Origin: Pseudomonas oryzihabitans NBRC 102199
GTDB lineage: Bacteria > Pseudomonadota > Gammaproteobacteria > Pseudomonadales > Pseudomonadaceae
Length of the DNA: 64,000 nucleotides
Assembly (NCBI RefSeq): GCF_000730625.1
Contig: NZ_BBIT01000023.1
Coordinates: forward strand, 1 to 64,000
Direction of reading: 5' to 3'
The notes under the pieces were generated by a model. It was not told where the DNA came from. It did no database searches and was given only the letters and a program-made list of their open reading frames with translations. The translations under genes were made by a program, and so were the position numbers. Of the stretch, positions 21,229-30,209 are shown piece by piece; positions within the stretch are counted from its first letter, which is position 1; each line of letters begins with the position of its first letter.

Positions 21229-21384
21229 TCAGGCCTTGTCGTCGGCCTGCTCGTCGTGGTCCTTGAGCGCGGGTTTCTTGCCCGGTTGCGGCGCGTGCTC
21301 GGCATCGGGCGCGATGTCCTCGCCCTGATGCTTCTTTTCCTGCTGCACTTTCTTGTCGTGGGCGACGTTACGTGGATCGGTCAT
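21229..21384 (-). CDS. Small charged hypothetical protein (51 aa)
   Basis: A 51-codon gene with a GAGGAA ribosome site close to its ATG. The product is highly hydrophilic and rich in Lys, Asp, Glu and Gln (KKVQQEKKHQGEDI), so probably disordered and cytosolic. It stands between an EamA gene (convergent) and a GlxA-type regulator on the same strand. Family unknown to me; the ribosome site and composition support it being real. Confidence 0.6.
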   Translation of the reverse strand: MTDPRNVAHDKKVQQEKKHQGEDIAPDAEHAPQPGKKPALKDHDEQADDKA

Positions 21385-21557
21385 GGCATTTCCTCGCTCG
21401 ATAGGACAGTCAGCCCCCTTCGCCGCAGCACGCAGGCCGAGATGCCCGGGGTGAAGTTTCGAGCGAGACGGCGCGGAGCCGTTCCGGTACGCCGACGAAA
21501 CGCTCTGAGGCGGGCCCTTCCGGCCGCTCCGCGCGCGTGCTGCGGGCCTGCTGCAGT

Positions 21558-22571
21558 TTAGTACTTGAGCCGCCGCTCCTTGGACGGCGGATAGCCGAAG
21601 TAGGCCGAATACCTCTTGCTGAAGTGAGTGACCGAGGTGAAGCCGCAGGCCACCGCCACCTCCAGCACCGACAGGGTGGAATGCTGCAGCAGCCGGCGCC
21701 CCTCGGTGATGCGCAGCTCCAGGTAGTAGCGCATGGGCGCGGTATCGAGCTGCTCGCGAAACAGTCGCTCGACCTGGCGCCGCGAGCGGCCGGCATAGTC
21801 GCACAGCTGCTCGATGGTGAGGGGCTCCTCGATGTTGGCCTCCATCAGGGTCACCACCTCGCGCAGCGGCGGGGTCATCTGCACCTTGAGCGTCGGATTG
21901 ACCTGGCGAAAGCGCGATTCCTCGAAGGCCAGGATGTTGACCAGGCCATCGGCCAGGGCGCTCCCGCACTGGGCGCCGATCCATTCGAGAAAGAGGTGGA
22001 AGGCACCGCTGGGACTGGCCGCGGTGAGCCGATCGCGATCCAGCACATGGCTTTCCGCAGAGGTCTTGCACCCGCGCACCCGTTCGCTGAAGGCGCTGCG
22101 CTGTTCGGGATGGATGGCGCAGCGATAGCCGTCCAGCAGCCCGGCCTGGCCCAGTTGCCAGGCGCCGTTCCACAGGCCGCAGAGGGTCACCTGCTGCCGG
22201 GCCACGCGCAGCAGCAGCGCCTTGAGCCGTGGATCCAGTTCCAGCGGCGTCCGCAGGCCGCCGCAGACCACCAGCAGGTCGAAGCGGGCGCCCTCCGCCG
22301 CACGGTAGTCGCCGTCCGGGCGGATGACGATGCCGAGGTCACTGAGTACCTCGGCGCCGGTCGGGCTGTAGGTGCGGGTGGCGAAGGTGCCGGCGGCCAG
22401 CAGGTTGGCGGTGACCAGGGTATCCAGCGCCTGGGTAAAGGACGGCAGGGAAAAGTGATCGAGCAGGATGAAGCCGACCAGCCGGGAAAATTCCGGCCGC
22501 GGTCGCATCGACTGCAACTGCAGGTAGTTCTTGCCCTGGATACCGCTGCCAAAGGTTCTGGAATCGATCAC
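21558..22571 (-). CDS. GlxA-family AraC-type regulator (GATase1-like sensor domain)
   Basis: A 337-residue regulator with an N-terminal DJ-1/PfpI-like domain (about 25-210; FDLLVVCGGLRTP and LCGLWNGAWQLGQAGLLDG) and a C-terminal AraC double helix-turn-helix (about 235-335; LEVAVACGFTSVTHFSKRYSAYFG). In Pseudomonas, members of this group (GbdR, CdhR, SouR, ArgR) control use of betaine, carnitine, sarcosine or arginine. It is divergent from an amino-acid permease gene, which may be its target (inference). Confidence 0.85.
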   Translation of the reverse strand: MIDSRTFGSGIQGKNYLQLQSMRPRPEFSRLVGFILLDHFSLPSFTQALDTLVTANLLAAGTFATRTYSPTGAEVLSDLGIVIRPDGDYRAAEGARFDLLVVCGGLRTPLELDPRLKALLLRVARQQVTLCGLWNGAWQLGQAGLLDGYRCAIHPEQRSAFSERVRGCKTSAESHVLDRDRLTAASPSGAFHLFLEWIGAQCGSALADGLVNILAFEESRFRQVNPTLKVQMTPPLREVVTLMEANIEEPLTIEQLCDYAGRSRRQVERLFREQLDTAPMRYYLELRITEGRRLLQHSTLSVLEVAVACGFTSVTHFSKRYSAYFGYPPSKERRLKY

Positions 22572-22819
22572 GCTGCGCTACCTGCTGGGACCCTGGGTCA
22601 TGCTAGCCGAAGCGCGGCCCGGCGATGATCGGACTGCGACAGCGGCGCACCGACGACCGCCATCCCACCTGACGCCCTTAGCCTGCTAAGCTTCGCCGCT
22701 TTTTTGCCACCTGCCCTTGCAGGTCGCCGCAGCCGGTGGGTGCACCGCCCTGCGCCCCATGACCGTGAATGGCCGCCAGAGCCAACGTCCGGCCCCTTCA
22801 ACTGCCAGCTGGAAACCCC

Positions 22820-24274
22820 ATGTCCACCGCCTCTCCGAGTCTGCAACGCCGGCTCAAGCCCCGTCACCTCAACATGATCGCCATCGGCGGCTCCATCGGC
22901 ACCGGCCTGTTCGTCGCCTCCGGCGCCACCGTGGCCACCGCCGGTCCGGGCGGCGCCCTGGCGGCCTATGCGCTGATCGGCCTGATGGTCTATTTCCTCA
23001 TGACCAGTCTCGGCGAGATGGCCGCCTACCAGCCGGTGTCGGGTTCCTTCTCCATCTATGGCAGTCGTTTCGTCGAAGACGGCTTCGGCTTCGCCCTTGG
23101 CTGGAACTACTGGTACAACTGGGCGGTGACCATCGCCGCCGAGCTGGTGGCGGCGCAGCTGGTGATGGGCTTCTGGTTTCCCGAGGTGCCGGGGCTGCTC
23201 TGGAGCGCGCTGTTTCTCGGCCTGATGTTCCTGCTCAATGCGGTATCGGTGCGCGGCTTCGGCGAGAGCGAATTCTGGTTCGCGCTGATCAAGGTGACCA
23301 CCGTGGTGGTCTTCATCGGCCTGGGCCTGGCCGCCATCCTCGGCATCTTCAGCGGCATCGAGCCGCCGGGGCTGACCATCTTCACCCAGGGCGAGGCGCC
23401 CTTCGTCGGCGGTCTGCAGGCCATGGTCGGGGTGGCCATGATCGCCGGCTTCTCCTTCCAGGGCACCGAGCTGATCGGCATCGCCGCAGGCGAGTCGGAA
23501 AATCCGCGCAAGAACGTGCCCATCGCCATCCGCCAGGTGTTCTGGCGCATCCTGATGTTCTATGTGCTGGCGATCTTCGTCATCGGCATGCTGATCCCCT
23601 ACACCGATCCGCGACTCCTGCAGAACGACGCCACCGACGTCTCCGTCTCGCCGTTCACCCTGCTGTTCGAGCGCGCCGGCCTGGCCTTCGCCGCCAGCCT
23701 GATGAACGCGGTGATCCTTTCGGCGGTGCTCTCCGCCGGCACCTCGGGCATGTATGCCTCGACGCGGATGCTGCACAGCCTGGCCGAACAGGGCAAGGCG
23801 CCGCGCCTGTTCGCCCGCGTCGCGCGCAATGGCGTGCCGCGCAACGCCCTGCTCGCCACCACCGCAGTGGGCGCCCTGTGCTTCTTCACCTCCCTGGTGG
23901 GCGACAAGGCGCTCTATGGCTGGCTGCTCAACACCTCGGGCATGTGCGGCTTCATCGCCTGGCTGGGCATCGCCGTGTCCCACTATCGCTTCCGCCAGGG
24001 CTACCTGGCCCAGGGTCGCCGCCTGGAAGACCTGCCCTATCGCGCCAAGCTGTTTCCCTTCGGACCGCTGCTGGCCTTCGCCCTCTGCCTGGTGATCACC
24101 CTGGGGCAGAACTATGCCGCCCTGTTCGGACCGAACGGCGTGGACTGGCTGGGCCTGGCCGCCACCTACATCAGCCTGCCGCTGTTTCTCGCCGTCTGGC
24201 TCGGCTATCGCCTCAAGCACCGCAGCCGCCTGGTGAAGCTCAAGGACATGGACGTCAGCCCGAGCGGCGACTGA
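22820..24274 (+). CDS. Amino-acid permease, LysP/APC family
   Basis: A 484-residue APC transporter with 12 expected helices. The N-terminus has the family signature IAIGGSIGTGLFVASG, and ESENPRKNVPIAI follows helix 6, as in LysP-type permeases. It probably imports a cationic or neutral amino acid by proton symport; lysine is possible but not proven. ATG at 22820 chosen to match the family N-terminus; 17 upstream codons are open. A GntR regulator follows 88 bases downstream. Confidence 0.88.
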   Translation: MSTASPSLQRRLKPRHLNMIAIGGSIGTGLFVASGATVATAGPGGALAAYALIGLMVYFLMTSLGEMAAYQPVSGSFSIYGSRFVEDGFGFALGWNYWYNWAVTIAAELVAAQLVMGFWFPEVPGLLWSALFLGLMFLLNAVSVRGFGESEFWFALIKVTTVVVFIGLGLAAILGIFSGIEPPGLTIFTQGEAPFVGGLQAMVGVAMIAGFSFQGTELIGIAAGESENPRKNVPIAIRQVFWRILMFYVLAIFVIGMLIPYTDPRLLQNDATDVSVSPFTLLFERAGLAFAASLMNAVILSAVLSAGTSGMYASTRMLHSLAEQGKAPRLFARVARNGVPRNALLATTAVGALCFFTSLVGDKALYGWLLNTSGMCGFIAWLGIAVSHYRFRQGYLAQGRRLEDLPYRAKLFPFGPLLAFALCLVITLGQNYAALFGPNGVDWLGLAATYISLPLFLAVWLGYRLKHRSRLVKLKDMDVSPSGD

Positions 24275-24287
24275 ACGACCCCGCGAA

Positions 24288-24316
24288 ACCCGCCGCGCCG
24301 GCTGCGCCCGGCGGGT
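24288..24316 (+). terminator. Hairpin after permease gene
   Basis: An 8-bp stem (ACCCGCCG / CGGCGGGT) 14 bases after the permease stop, GC-rich, without a T run. A weak or factor-assisted terminator is possible. Confidence 0.35.
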
Positions 24317-24362
24317 CCCGTGCTAGCATCCTGGCCTTTACGGTCGATTCGCCAGCGCTGCC

Positions 24363-25238
24363 ATGGGCACCCTCGCCTCCCAACTGATTCCCGACATCCT
24401 CACCTACATCGCCTCGCACCAGCTGGCGGTGGGCACCCGACTGCCCGAGCGCGCCTTGGCCGAACGCCTGCGGGTGTCGCGCTCGCCGGTGCGCAGCGCC
24501 CTGCAGCAGATGGCCGACCGGAGCCTGCTGGCGCGGCATCCCGAGGGCGGCTTCGCCGTGGCCGCCGCGGCCCTGGATGCCACGCCCCAGGCGCGCGAAG
24601 AGGTCTCCGCCAGCGAGCGGCTGTACCTGACCATCGCCCGCGATCGCATCGAAGGCGAGTTGCCGCTCAAGGTCACGGAAAACGAGCTGATCCGCCGCTA
24701 CCAGGTCACCCGCGGGCAACTGGCCGACATCTTGAGGCGCATCGTCCAGGAAGGCTGGGCCGAGCGCCTGCCGGGCTACGGCTGGAGTTTCGTCGAAGGC
24801 CTCACCTCGCCCGATGCCTATGCCCAGAGCTACCGCTTTCGCCTGCTGCTGGAACCGGCCGGCATCCGTGAAGCCGACTTCACCCTGGATGCCGAGGCCT
24901 TGCGGCGCTGCCGCGACGAGCAGGCGCTGCTGGCCGCGGGCCGGGTGTTCGAGGCTTCGCCGGCGGAGATCTTCGACGCCAACACCCGCCTGCACGAGAC
25001 CATCGCCCGCTGTTCCGGCAATGCCTTCATCCTCGATGCGCTGCGCCGGCTCAATCGCCTGCGCCGGCTGATCGAATACCAGAAGTCGGTGGATCGCGAG
25101 CAGGCCCAGCGCCGCTGCCAGGAGCACCTGCAACTGATCGATCTGCTGCTGGAGGACCGCCGTGAAGAGGCCGCGGTCTTCATGACCCGGCACCTGGGCA
25201 ATGCGCTGCAGGAAAAGCAGACGGCGCCGGCGCGCTGA
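24363..25238 (+). CDS. GntR/FadR-family regulator with two winged-helix segments
   Basis: A 291-residue regulator. Residues about 8-65 form a GntR winged helix (LPERALAERLRVSRSPVRSALQQM). A second helix-turn-helix-like block follows at about 88-145 (VTENELIRRYQVTRGQLADILRRIVQEGW), and the C-terminal part (about 150-280) is a helical FCD-type effector domain. Two DNA-binding-like blocks in one chain is uncommon. The target is unknown; the adjacent permease is a candidate. Confidence 0.82.
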   Translation: MGTLASQLIPDILTYIASHQLAVGTRLPERALAERLRVSRSPVRSALQQMADRSLLARHPEGGFAVAAAALDATPQAREEVSASERLYLTIARDRIEGELPLKVTENELIRRYQVTRGQLADILRRIVQEGWAERLPGYGWSFVEGLTSPDAYAQSYRFRLLLEPAGIREADFTLDAEALRRCRDEQALLAAGRVFEASPAEIFDANTRLHETIARCSGNAFILDALRRLNRLRRLIEYQKSVDREQAQRRCQEHLQLIDLLLEDRREEAAVFMTRHLGNALQEKQTAPAR

Positions 25239-25316
25239 GCCTGCGGCGCCAGGGGCCTGCCCGTCAGGACGCGGGAGCGTTAGACTGGCCGACTTTTCCC
25301 GTTACCCGAGTCCGCC

Positions 25317-26324
25317 ATGCCGATCCGTCACGCCATCGTCCATCTGATCGACAAGAAGCCCGACGGCCAGCCCGCGACCCTGCACGCGCGGGACGCCGAA
25401 CTGGCCGACTCCCAGGCCATCGAGAATCTGCTGGCCGATCTCAACGACAGCTACAACGCCAAGCCCAACAAGGCCTGGGGCCTGTTCCACGAGGAATCCG
25501 GCGCCTATCCCTTCAGTGGCTGGCTGCATGCCTATCTGGAAGGCGAACAGGATTTCGTCGCCTTCAGTCGCCAGGCGGTGGAGCACCTCAAGGGCCTGAT
25601 GGAGAGCAGCAACCTCTCCACCGGCGGCCATGTGCTGTTCGCCCAGTACCAGCAGGGCATGACCGACTACCTGAGCATCGCCCTGCTGCACCACAGCGAG
25701 GGGGTGACCGTCACCGAAAAGCTGGAGGTGGCGCCGGCCAAGCACCTGGACCTGGGCCAGCTGCACCTGGCGGCGCGCATCAACCTGTCCGAGTGGCGCA
25801 ACAACAAGCAGTCGCGCCAGTACATCTCCTTTATCCGTGGCAAGGGCGGCAAGAAGGTCTCGGACTACTTCCGCGACTTCATCGGTTGCCAGGAAGGCGT
25901 CGACGCCAAGGGCGAGACCCGTACCCTGCTCAAGGCCTTCAGCGACTATGTGGAGAGCGAGGACCTTCCGGAAGAGGCCGCCAAGGAAAAGACCGACACC
26001 CTGGTGGACTACGCCAGCAGCCAGGCCAAGCGCGGTGAGCCCATGGCCCTGGACGCCCTCTCCGAGTTGATGGACGACGAGGCGCCACGCGCCTTCTACG
26101 ACTACATCCGCAACAAGGATTACGGCCTGGCGCCGGAGATCCCGGCGGACAAGCGCACCCTCAACCAATTCCGCCGCTTCACCGGCCGCGCCGAGGGCTT
26201 ATCGATCAGCTTCGAGGCGCACCTGCTGGGCTCGCGCATCGAATACGACGAAGGCCAGGATCTGCTGATCATTCGCGAGGTGCCGACCCAGCTGAAGGAC
26301 CAGCTCAAGCGGCGCAAGGACTAG
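25317..26324 (+). CDS. yejK: Nucleoid-associated protein YejK (NdpA)
   Basis: A 335-residue protein of the YejK/NdpA family, full length, starting with [17 protein letters not shown] and ending with a basic tail (KDQLKRRKD). Family members bind the nucleoid; the molecular role is poorly known. Its TAG stop lies in a CTAG that forms one edge of a MITE-like element immediately downstream. Confidence 0.92.
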   Translation: MPIRHAIVHLIDKKPDGQPATLHARDAELADSQAIENLLADLNDSYNAKPNKAWGLFHEESGAYPFSGWLHAYLEGEQDFVAFSRQAVEHLKGLMESSNLSTGGHVLFAQYQQGMTDYLSIALLHHSEGVTVTEKLEVAPAKHLDLGQLHLAARINLSEWRNNKQSRQYISFIRGKGGKKVSDYFRDFIGCQEGVDAKGETRTLLKAFSDYVESEDLPEEAAKEKTDTLVDYASSQAKRGEPMALDALSELMDDEAPRAFYDYIRNKDYGLAPEIPADKRTLNQFRRFTGRAEGLSISFEAHLLGSRIEYDEGQDLLIIREVPTQLKDQLKRRKD

Positions 26325-26513
26325 GTTCTGTACGAAAAATGCCTGCGCTCGGTGATGCTTCGTTGAAAAAGGCCTGGATCGCCAGTCCGATCGGAATGCT
26401 CATTTACCGCTCGTAAACTCGAGCGCGAGTCCGATCCGCTTCCTCAGCCTTTTTCGCGGGGCCGCCTAGGCCTCGCCTGACCTTCGCTCGGCGCTTTTTG
26501 GTACAGAACCTAG
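26321..26513. mobile_element. MITE-like non-autonomous element flanked by CTAG
   Basis: A 193-bp block with inverted ends. The left reads CTAGGTTCTGTACGAAAAA and the right end is its near-perfect complement (TTTTTGGTACAGAACCTAG). Inner arms GAAAAAGGC / GCCTTTTTC also pair, so the whole folds into a long imperfect hairpin. If the flanking CTAG copies (26321-26324, 26510-26513) are the target duplication, the element is 185 bp (26325-26509), as expected for an IS5-group (YTAR) target. It encodes no protein and fills most of the gap between yejK and the next gene. Confidence 0.7.
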
Positions 26514-26645
26514 CGACCGCCTGGCCCCTGGACACCCGGGGTTGCAAACGCGGTCACCGATCGGGCGCCCCCGGCTGGACAGCGGCCAGCCAAAGGGGGC
26601 ACAAGATGTCCCTTCTTTTCCCTCTCTGCCGAAAAAGTCGAAATC

Positions 26646-27083
26646 ATGAGCCAGTACCCCTTCGAACGCCGCATCGTCATCACCCTGCAATCGAACAACG
26701 AACTGACGCTCGACGCAGCCCTCGACCAGGCCGTGTCGCGCATCAAGCAGGGCGAGATCCACGGTGGCGACGAAGGCCTGGCCACTGCCTACAGCTTCCA
26801 TGTGGACACCGTGGCCGAAGGCCCCTCCGGTCCGGTGGACCTGGGCGAATACCTGGGCCGCCCGGCCACCAAGGCCGAGCAGAGCGTGGTGGACGCCGGT
26901 GTGGTGCCGCGCTTCCGCCTCGGCCAGAGCGTGGCCGTGCAGGTCGGCAATGGCGAACCCAAGCCCAGCAGCATCCAGGAAGTGCGCCTCTTTCCCCAGG
27001 TGGAAGGTCCCTGCTGGCTGTACCTGGTGGAAGAGCGCGTTCATCGCGACTACCTGCCGGCCAAGAAGCTGCGGGCGATCTGA
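26646..27083 (+). CDS. Conserved-looking hypothetical protein (145 aa)
   Basis: A 145-residue soluble protein with no signal or membrane segment. The N-terminal half (RRIVITLQSNNELTLDAALDQAVSRIKQGE) suggests an alpha/beta fold, and the C-terminal part is beta-rich with SIQEVRLFPQVEGPCWLYLVEERVH. Codon use matches the neighbours. No ribosome site stands out before the ATG. I do not recognise the family. Confidence 0.7.
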   Translation: MSQYPFERRIVITLQSNNELTLDAALDQAVSRIKQGEIHGGDEGLATAYSFHVDTVAEGPSGPVDLGEYLGRPATKAEQSVVDAGVVPRFRLGQSVAVQVGNGEPKPSSIQEVRLFPQVEGPCWLYLVEERVHRDYLPAKKLRAI

Positions 27084-27096
27084 GCGACGCCACGAT

Positions 27097-27193
27097 GTTG
27101 GGCTTCGCTGGCGCTCAGCCCAACCTACCGCCCCGGAGATTGGACTGAGACAGCTTCATCGTCGAAGCCCAACAGGCAGACCTGAGCCCAACA
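27097..27193. repeat. GTTGGG/CCCAAC composite inverted repeat (copy 2)
   Basis: The same intergenic element as at 2304-2395, in inverted orientation: GTTGGGCTTCG...CTCAGCCCAACCTA, then CATCGTCGAAGCCCAAC and a further GAGCCCAAC. It lies in the gap between convergent genes and can fold into two or three hairpins. Confidence 0.6.
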
Positions 27194-27199
27194 ACCTAC

Positions 27200-28105
27200 T
27201 CACCCGAACGCGGCGATCTGGCGATAGAGCGACAGCGCCGGCGCGGCTGTCGTGCCCGTCATCTGGGTGAGGATACTGCCATTCAGCGCGGTGTTTGCCC
27301 CTGCGCCCTGTCCGTCCGTAGGCAGCACCGTCCACTGGGGGGCACCATCGGCACCAGTGCTGACGTTGAAGGTCGGCGCCGATAGCTGGGCGGTTTCCTG
27401 AGCGGCAGCGGTCGCCACGCCGCTGGGGCTCAGGCTATCGATGAGCTGGCTGCTCAACTGATTGGGTTGCCAATCCGGCATGCCGGGATTCAGCGTACCG
27501 AGGATGCCGGCGTCTTCCGTGGCGGCGGGTGCCCAGTTCCAGGACGCGGCACCCTGATCCTGCGGGGAGAGCCCGGAGAAGGCCACGTTGGCCGCATCGG
27601 TGCCACGTTGCGCGCCCTCGAAATAGGCGAGCTGACGTTCAGCCGAGGTGAAGGTGCCGGAATCGTCGCTGGCGATACGCGCCAGGCTGTTGCTGTCCAG
27701 GTTGGCGAAGGGATCCTGCGTGGAGGCATCGGCATAGCGACTGTCGTCATGGTAATAGCTCACCAGCAGGTGATTGGCCGCCTGCTTCGCCAACTGGATA
27801 CGGTCGGGACTGGCCCCCTCGGGCATCTCGCCAAGCACGGCGGCGTCGGTGCCCTGGCTGCGGATCTGCTGCTGGAGGATCTGCATGAAGCCGTCGAGAT
27901 CGGCATTGCCGCTCGACTGCCCCGGCAGCAGACCGGCGATCAGCTGGGCCGCGGGCGACAGGTCCACGGCGACGGCGCTGCCACTGGACGCGTCGCCAGT
28001 CTGGCCACTGTCGGCCGCCGAGGTAGTCGGATTGCCCGTCGCGCCTGGACGGGCAGGTTGGGTGCCTGCCGTTGTCGCCTGCATCTGGCTGTCGATCGCC
28101 ATCAC
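27200..28105 (-). CDS. Hypothetical low-complexity protein (301 aa)
   Basis: A protein of about 300 residues rich in Ala, Ser, Thr, Gln and Gly, with no signal peptide and almost no basic residues. The N-terminal 45 residues look disordered. VDLSPAAQLIAGLL near residue 47 resembles the LSPxA segment of some flagellar or secreted proteins, but that is weak. Either the GTG at 28105 (GGAGG eight bases before) or the ATG directly after it (28102) can be the start. Family not recognised. folA lies upstream on the same strand, 118 bases away. Confidence 0.65.
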   Translation of the reverse strand: MMAIDSQMQATTAGTQPARPGATGNPTTSAADSGQTGDASSGSAVAVDLSPAAQLIAGLLPGQSSGNADLDGFMQILQQQIRSQGTDAAVLGEMPEGASPDRIQLAKQAANHLLVSYYHDDSRYADASTQDPFANLDSNSLARIASDDSGTFTSAERQLAYFEGAQRGTDAANVAFSGLSPQDQGAASWNWAPAATEDAGILGTLNPGMPDWQPNQLSSQLIDSLSPSGVATAAAQETAQLSAPTFNVSTGADGAPQWTVLPTDGQGAGANTALNGSILTQMTGTTAAPALSLYRQIAAFG

Positions 28106-28223
28106 GTCTGCACCCTCCGGCCGCCCGGGCGGCTCGCCTCAGCCTCCTTTATGCCAGGGCAACCTTAGGCTTTGCTTAGCACCGGAAGACATCGGCAAGA
28201 GCACGCAGGTGTCACGACCGACC

Positions 28224-28739
28224 CTAGGCCCGGCGCTCCCAGACCTCGCAGGCATAGGCGGGACGGTCGTCTTCGGCGGCATGCTGCTGCCGCGAGACGA
28301 GTTCCCAGTCGGCCTCGTTCCAGGCGGGAAAGAACACGTCCCCGTCCGGCGCCAGGGCGACGCGGGTCAGGTAGAGCCGCTGGGCCAGCGGCAGGGCGTC
28401 GGCGAACAGCTGGGCGCCGCCGATCAGCATGATCTCGCTGGCCTCGCGTTCCCGGGCCCAGGCCTCGGCACGCTCCACGGCAGCGGCCAGCGACGTCCGC
28501 ACCTCGGCACCTTCGGCCACCAGATCAGTCTGACGGGAGACCACCAGATTCAGCCGACCCGGCAGCGGGCGGCCCAGGGAGTCCCAGGTCTTGCGACCCA
28601 TGACCAGCGGCTTGCCGAGGGTCACGGCCTTGAAATATTTGAGCTCCGCCGGCAGGTGCCAGGGGAGACGATTGTCGATGCCGATGACGCCGTTGTCGGC
28701 CACGGCGACGATCAGGCTCAGGGGGAGAGAGGTTTTCAT
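28224..28739 (-). CDS. folA: Dihydrofolate reductase
   Basis: A 171-residue DHFR that reduces dihydrofolate to tetrahydrofolate with NADPH. The active-site region is intact (LIVAVADNGVIGIDNRLPWHLPAELKYF), with NADPH-binding VMGRKTWDSLGRPLPGR and the late IGGAQLF motif. thyA, often close by in other genomes, is not here. It is divergent from the DUF2868 gene. Confidence 0.96.
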   Translation of the reverse strand: MKTSLPLSLIVAVADNGVIGIDNRLPWHLPAELKYFKAVTLGKPLVMGRKTWDSLGRPLPGRLNLVVSRQTDLVAEGAEVRTSLAAAVERAEAWAREREASEIMLIGGAQLFADALPLAQRLYLTRVALAPDGDVFFPAWNEADWELVSRQQHAAEDDRPAYACEVWERRA

Positions 28740-28820
28740 GGTGACAGAGCATAACAGAGGCGTTAACAGCCAGGGCGCCAGGGACTATGCTCGGCGTTTT
28801 TGCCGCAAGGGCGCCGACGC

Positions 28821-30209
28821 GTGACCGCAACCCCCTCTCCCGCCTTCGAGGATCTCTGGCTCACCGAAGCCCTGCGCCTGACCGAAGAAGACAGCGGCCC
28901 GCTGGAAGACGCCGAGGCCAATCGCCAGGCACGCGCGGCCGGCGGTCCCTTCGAGGCGCGACTGGTGACGCGCGCCCGTCTGCTCGGTCAGCGCGACGGT
29001 CTGCTGGCGGCACGGCGTCGCTGGCGCCAGGGCGCGCTGCTGGCCGCCTGGCTGCTGGGCATCGTGGCGCTGTTCTGCGGCGCGGGTCTCGCCGCCGGGG
29101 CGCTGGGCGACGGTAGTCGTCCGGTCAATGTGTTCTGGGCGCTAGGCAGTCTGCTCGGCCTCAACCTCCTCAGCCTGCTGGTCTGGGCCCTTGGCCTGCT
29201 GGGGGGTGGCCGGCAGTTGGCCTCGCCGCTGGCACGCCTCTGGCTGTGGCTCTCCGGCCGCCTGGCGCGGGATGCCCGCGCCCTGCACCTGGGTCCGGCG
29301 CTGGTCGGGCTGCTCGGTCGCGCCCGCCTGCTGCCCTGGGCGCTGGGCGGTCTAGTCCACGGCCTCTGGCTGCTGATCCTCGGCAGTGCCCTGGCGACCC
29401 TGCTGGCGCTGCTCTCCGGACGCAGCTATCTGTTCGTCTGGGAGACCACCCTGCTCGGCAGCGACACCTTCGTGCTGCTGACCCAGGCGCTCGGCGCCCT
29501 GCCCCAGCTACTGGGCTTTCCGCTGCCCGACCCGGCCAGCATCGCCGCCAGTGGCGATGCCGCCAGCCCCCTGGCCGCGGCACGCCAGGCCTGGGCCGGC
29601 TGGCTGCTCGGCGTGGTGCTGGTCTATGGCCTGCTGCCCCGGCTGCTGCTCACCCTGCTCTGCCTGTGGCGCTGGCGACGCGGTCGCCAGCGGCTGCGGC
29701 TGGACGTCGAGCGCCCCGGCTATCTGCACCTGCGCGAACGCCTGTTGCCCACCAGCGAACGCCTCGGGGTGAACGACGCCGCCCCCGCGCAGCTGCCCCA
29801 GCAGGATGCCGGCAGCCTCGCCCGCACCGGCGACGAGGCGCTGCTGGTGGGCATCGAACTCACCGACCATACCTGGCCGCCGCCGCTGCCCGAAGGCGTG
29901 CGTGACGCCGGCGTGCTCGACGACGGCCAGGGCCGGCGCCATCTGCTCGAACAGCTGACCCGCTATCCGGCCCGCCGCCTGCTGATCGCCTGCGATCCCC
30001 GCCGCTCGCCGGATCGCGGTACCCTGACCCTGCTGGCCGAATTGTCGCGCTGCGCCACGGCCACCCGCGTCTGGCTGTTGCCCGCGCCCCTGGGCGGCAA
30101 GCTCGATCCGGTGCGCCTGGACGACTGGCGCCAGGCGCTGGATGCCCTGCGCCTGGCACACTGCACCGGCGATCTCGAAGAACTGGCCTGGCTGGAGACG
30201 AATCCATGA
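28821..30209 (+). CDS. DUF2868 membrane protein
   Basis: A 462-residue protein with four or more hydrophobic segments (about residues 65-85, 95-125, 170-200 and 235-260) and a soluble C-terminal half. It matches DUF2868 in general plan and partner. GTG at 28821 is the likely start because an AAGGGCG lies seven bases upstream; an earlier in-frame TTG lacks support. It overlaps the GTPase gene by four bases (ATGA). The pair is known to travel together in proteobacteria, but its role is not established. Confidence 0.8.
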   Translation: MTATPSPAFEDLWLTEALRLTEEDSGPLEDAEANRQARAAGGPFEARLVTRARLLGQRDGLLAARRRWRQGALLAAWLLGIVALFCGAGLAAGALGDGSRPVNVFWALGSLLGLNLLSLLVWALGLLGGGRQLASPLARLWLWLSGRLARDARALHLGPALVGLLGRARLLPWALGGLVHGLWLLILGSALATLLALLSGRSYLFVWETTLLGSDTFVLLTQALGALPQLLGFPLPDPASIAASGDAASPLAAARQAWAGWLLGVVLVYGLLPRLLLTLLCLWRWRRGRQRLRLDVERPGYLHLRERLLPTSERLGVNDAAPAQLPQQDAGSLARTGDEALLVGIELTDHTWPPPLPEGVRDAGVLDDGQGRRHLLEQLTRYPARRLLIACDPRRSPDRGTLTLLAELSRCATATRVWLLPAPLGGKLDPVRLDDWRQALDALRLAHCTGDLEELAWLETNP

